Origin: Acidobacteriota bacterium
GTDB taxonomy: Bacteria; Acidobacteriota; Vicinamibacteria; Vicinamibacterales; CAVVIG01
NCBI GenBank assembly: GCA_020850715.1
Contig: JADZED010000027.1
Span: forward strand, 1-64,000
Reading direction: 5' to 3'
DNA length: 64,000 bases
Every line of letters starts with the position of its first letter. Within the stretch, counting starts at the first letter, position 1. The position numbers and the translations under genes were made by a program. The notes under the pieces are model-generated. The model ran no database searches and was not told the origin of the DNA. It saw only the letters and a list, made by a program, of their open reading frames with translations. Of this stretch, positions 62,160 through 64,000 are shown piece after piece.

Positions 62160-64000
62160 TCACGCCACCTCGCGGGCCACGGCGTCCGACATACGCGGCG
62201 ACGCAGCCTCCGTCGTGAGGACGCCATCGGTCGCCGCGACGACGAAGTGCGAGCCGTCCTTCCAGTGCGCGCTGATCGGGAGCTTCACATGCTCGTCGAT
62301 GAAGCGCTTCAGGAACCGCGCGCCGAACGCGATGCTGTAGCCCTTTTCGACGATCAGATCGAGCGCCTCGTCGGACACCTGCATCGTCTTGGCCGCGCGC
62401 GCCAGGGCCGCGCGGACCTGTTCGAGATAGTGCAGCGCGATCTCCCGTACTTCCTGGCGGGCCAGCGGCGCGAACAGCACCACTTCGTCGACACGGTTGC
62501 GGAACTCCGGCGAGAAACGCCGTTCGAGCTCGCGCAACACCTCGCCGCGCACCTGGTCGATCCCGATGCTGCGGTGCAGGAACCCGAGCGGGTTGGTGAG
62601 CTTCCGGAAGTGCTCGGCGCCGAGATTCGACGTCATGATGATCACGGCGTCGCTGAGGTAGACCCGCTTGCCGCGGCCGTCGGTCAGCCACCCCTCGTCG
62701 AACGCCTGCAGGAAGAGGTTCAGCGTGTTCGGGCTGGCCTTTTCCACTTCGTCCAGGAGGACCACCGCGTAGGGATTGTCCCGCAGCTGGTTGGTCAGCA
62801 CGCCGCCGCGCTCGCTGCCGACGATGCCCCGCGGCATGCCAATCAGCTTGTCGACCGACACCGAGCCGTCCTGGTACTCGGACATGTCGATGCGAATCAT
62901 CTTCTTCTCGTCGCCGAACAGGAACTCGGCGACGGCCTTCGCCAGCTCCGTCTTGCCGACGCCGGTCGGACCGAGGAACAACAGCACGCCGTCGGGCCGG
63001 TCGAAGCCGTCCTTCAACGGCCCTTTGTTGAGGACGAGACGCCGCGCGACGGCACGCACCGCTTCGTGCTGTCCGACCAGCCGCCGTGAGAGCCGCGTCT
63101 CGATGTCCTTGAAGCGGTCGGTGACGTCGCGGAAGACCATGTCCTCGGGAATCTGCGCCGCGTGCGAGATCACCGCGACGACATCGCCGGTCCGCACGTC
63201 CCAGCGCCGATCGATCTCGGCCCGCACGGCGGCCGTGTCCAGCCAGCCGATGACCTTGTCCGGCAGATGGAGGTGGCGCATGTAGCGCGGCGACAGCTCC
63301 AGCGCGGCCTCGACCGCCTCGTCGAGAATGCGGACCGAATAGTTGCGCTCGAGCCGCGGCCGCAGCCGGTAGAGAATCTGGCGGGTCTCCTCGAGGCTCG
63401 GCTCGTTCACCGTGACGCAGCGGAAGCGGCGCGCCAGCGCCTCGTCCTCCTGGATGAATTCCTTGTACTCGGTGAGCGTCGTCGCGGCAATCATCCGGAT
63501 CTCGCCCCGTGCGAGCACCGACTTGAAGATGTTGGCCGCGTCCGACGGCGCGCCGAGCGCGGAGCCGGCGCCGACCATCGTGTGCGCCTCGTCGACGAAC
63601 AGAATGAGGTTCGGCCGCTCCTTCAGCTCGCGGATGACGTTCTGGATCCGATCCTCGAACATGCCGCGGAGCATCGTGCCGGCGACCATGGCGTTCATCT
63701 GCAGGTTCACGACCTGGCAGTCGCGGAGGCGCACGGGCACGCTCTCCGGCTCGAATTCGATGCGGCGCGCGAGCCCCTCCGCGATCGCGGTCTTGCCGAC
63801 GCCCGGCTCGCCGATGAGCATCACCGAGTTGGCGCGCTCCCGGTGGCACAGGATCTCCAGCACCTGCTGGATCTCGGGATCGCGCCCGAAAACCGGCGGC
63901 AGCTTGTCCTGGCGCCCGAGCAGATTCAGGTTCGTGGCGAAGTGCTTCAGGAACGGGGGCAGCTCGAACCGCTTCTTCAGCCGCTCCTCCCGCTGCTCGA
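62160..64000 (-). CDS. Clp/Hsp100 AAA+ ATPase (ClpA/ClpC-like), N-terminus beyond window
   Basis: Two AAA+ modules: GEPGVGKTAIAEGLA and GPTGVGKTELAKAVAEFLFG; reading frame stays open to the window edge. Confidence 0.9.
   Translation of the reverse strand, partial: EQREERLKKRFELPPFLKHFATNLNLLGRQDKLPPVFGRDPEIQQVLEILCHRERANSVMLIGEPGVGKTAIAEGLARRIEFEPESVPVRLRDCQVVNLQMNAMVAGTMLRGMFEDRIQNVIRELKERPNLILFVDEAHTMVGAGSALGAPSDAANIFKSVLARGEIRMIAATTLTEYKEFIQEDEALARRFRCVTVNEPSLEETRQILYRLRPRLERNYSVRILDEAVEAALELSPRYMRHLHLPDKVIGWLDTAAVRAEIDRRWDVRTGDVVAVISHAAQIPEDMVFRDVTDRFKDIETRLSRRLVGQHEAVRAVARRLVLNKGPLKDGFDRPDGVLLFLGPTGVGKTELAKAVAEFLFGDEKKMIRIDMSEYQDGSVSVDKLIGMPRGIVGSERGGVLTNQLRDNPYAVVLLDEVEKASPNTLNLFLQAFDEGWLTDGRGKRVYLSDAVIIMTSNLGAEHFRKLTNPLGFLHRSIGIDQVRGEVLRELERRFSPEFRNRVDEVVLFAPLARQEVREIALHYLEQVRAALARAAKTMQVSDEALDLIVEKGYSIAFGARFLKRFIDEHVKLPISAHWKDGSHFVVAATDGVLTTEAASPRMSDAVAREVA

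Overview
This is a gene-dense, high-GC chromosomal window, probably from an Acidobacteriota/Vicinamibacteria-like Gram-negative (LptD, TonB/ExbBD and DUF5916 genes; no tools were used to confirm this). It carries about 60 protein genes and is mostly housekeeping: argG, thiD, moaE/moaD, prfA/prmC, ileS-lspA-lgt-rluD, lon, a DksA/TraR protein, rpmB, rel, tonB-exbB-exbD-exbD, hppA, uppP, secF/secD/yajC/tgt, ddl, accD-folC, lptD and a Clp ATPase that runs off the right edge. I found no rRNA, no convincing tRNA, no CRISPR array, and no transposase or prophage. The most interesting items are: (1) a compact transcription unit at 53.3-53.7 kb with a consensus promoter, an overlapping dyad, a structured leader, a 16-aa polybasic ORF (MAKKAKGGKKKAGKKR) and a strong terminator; (2) a recurrent -10-like hexamer 6-7 nt upstream of start codons, suggesting many leaderless mRNAs, including back-to-back divergent pairs; (3) a Fur-rubrerythrin fusion in an erpA-led operon that also contains an ABC ATPase-like protein lacking the Walker A lysine; (4) a HEAT-repeat/cyclophilin lipoprotein fusion; (5) short degenerate 6-8-mer tandem arrays with differing units, between and inside genes; (6) an unexplained 0.6-kb region between two convergent terminators.
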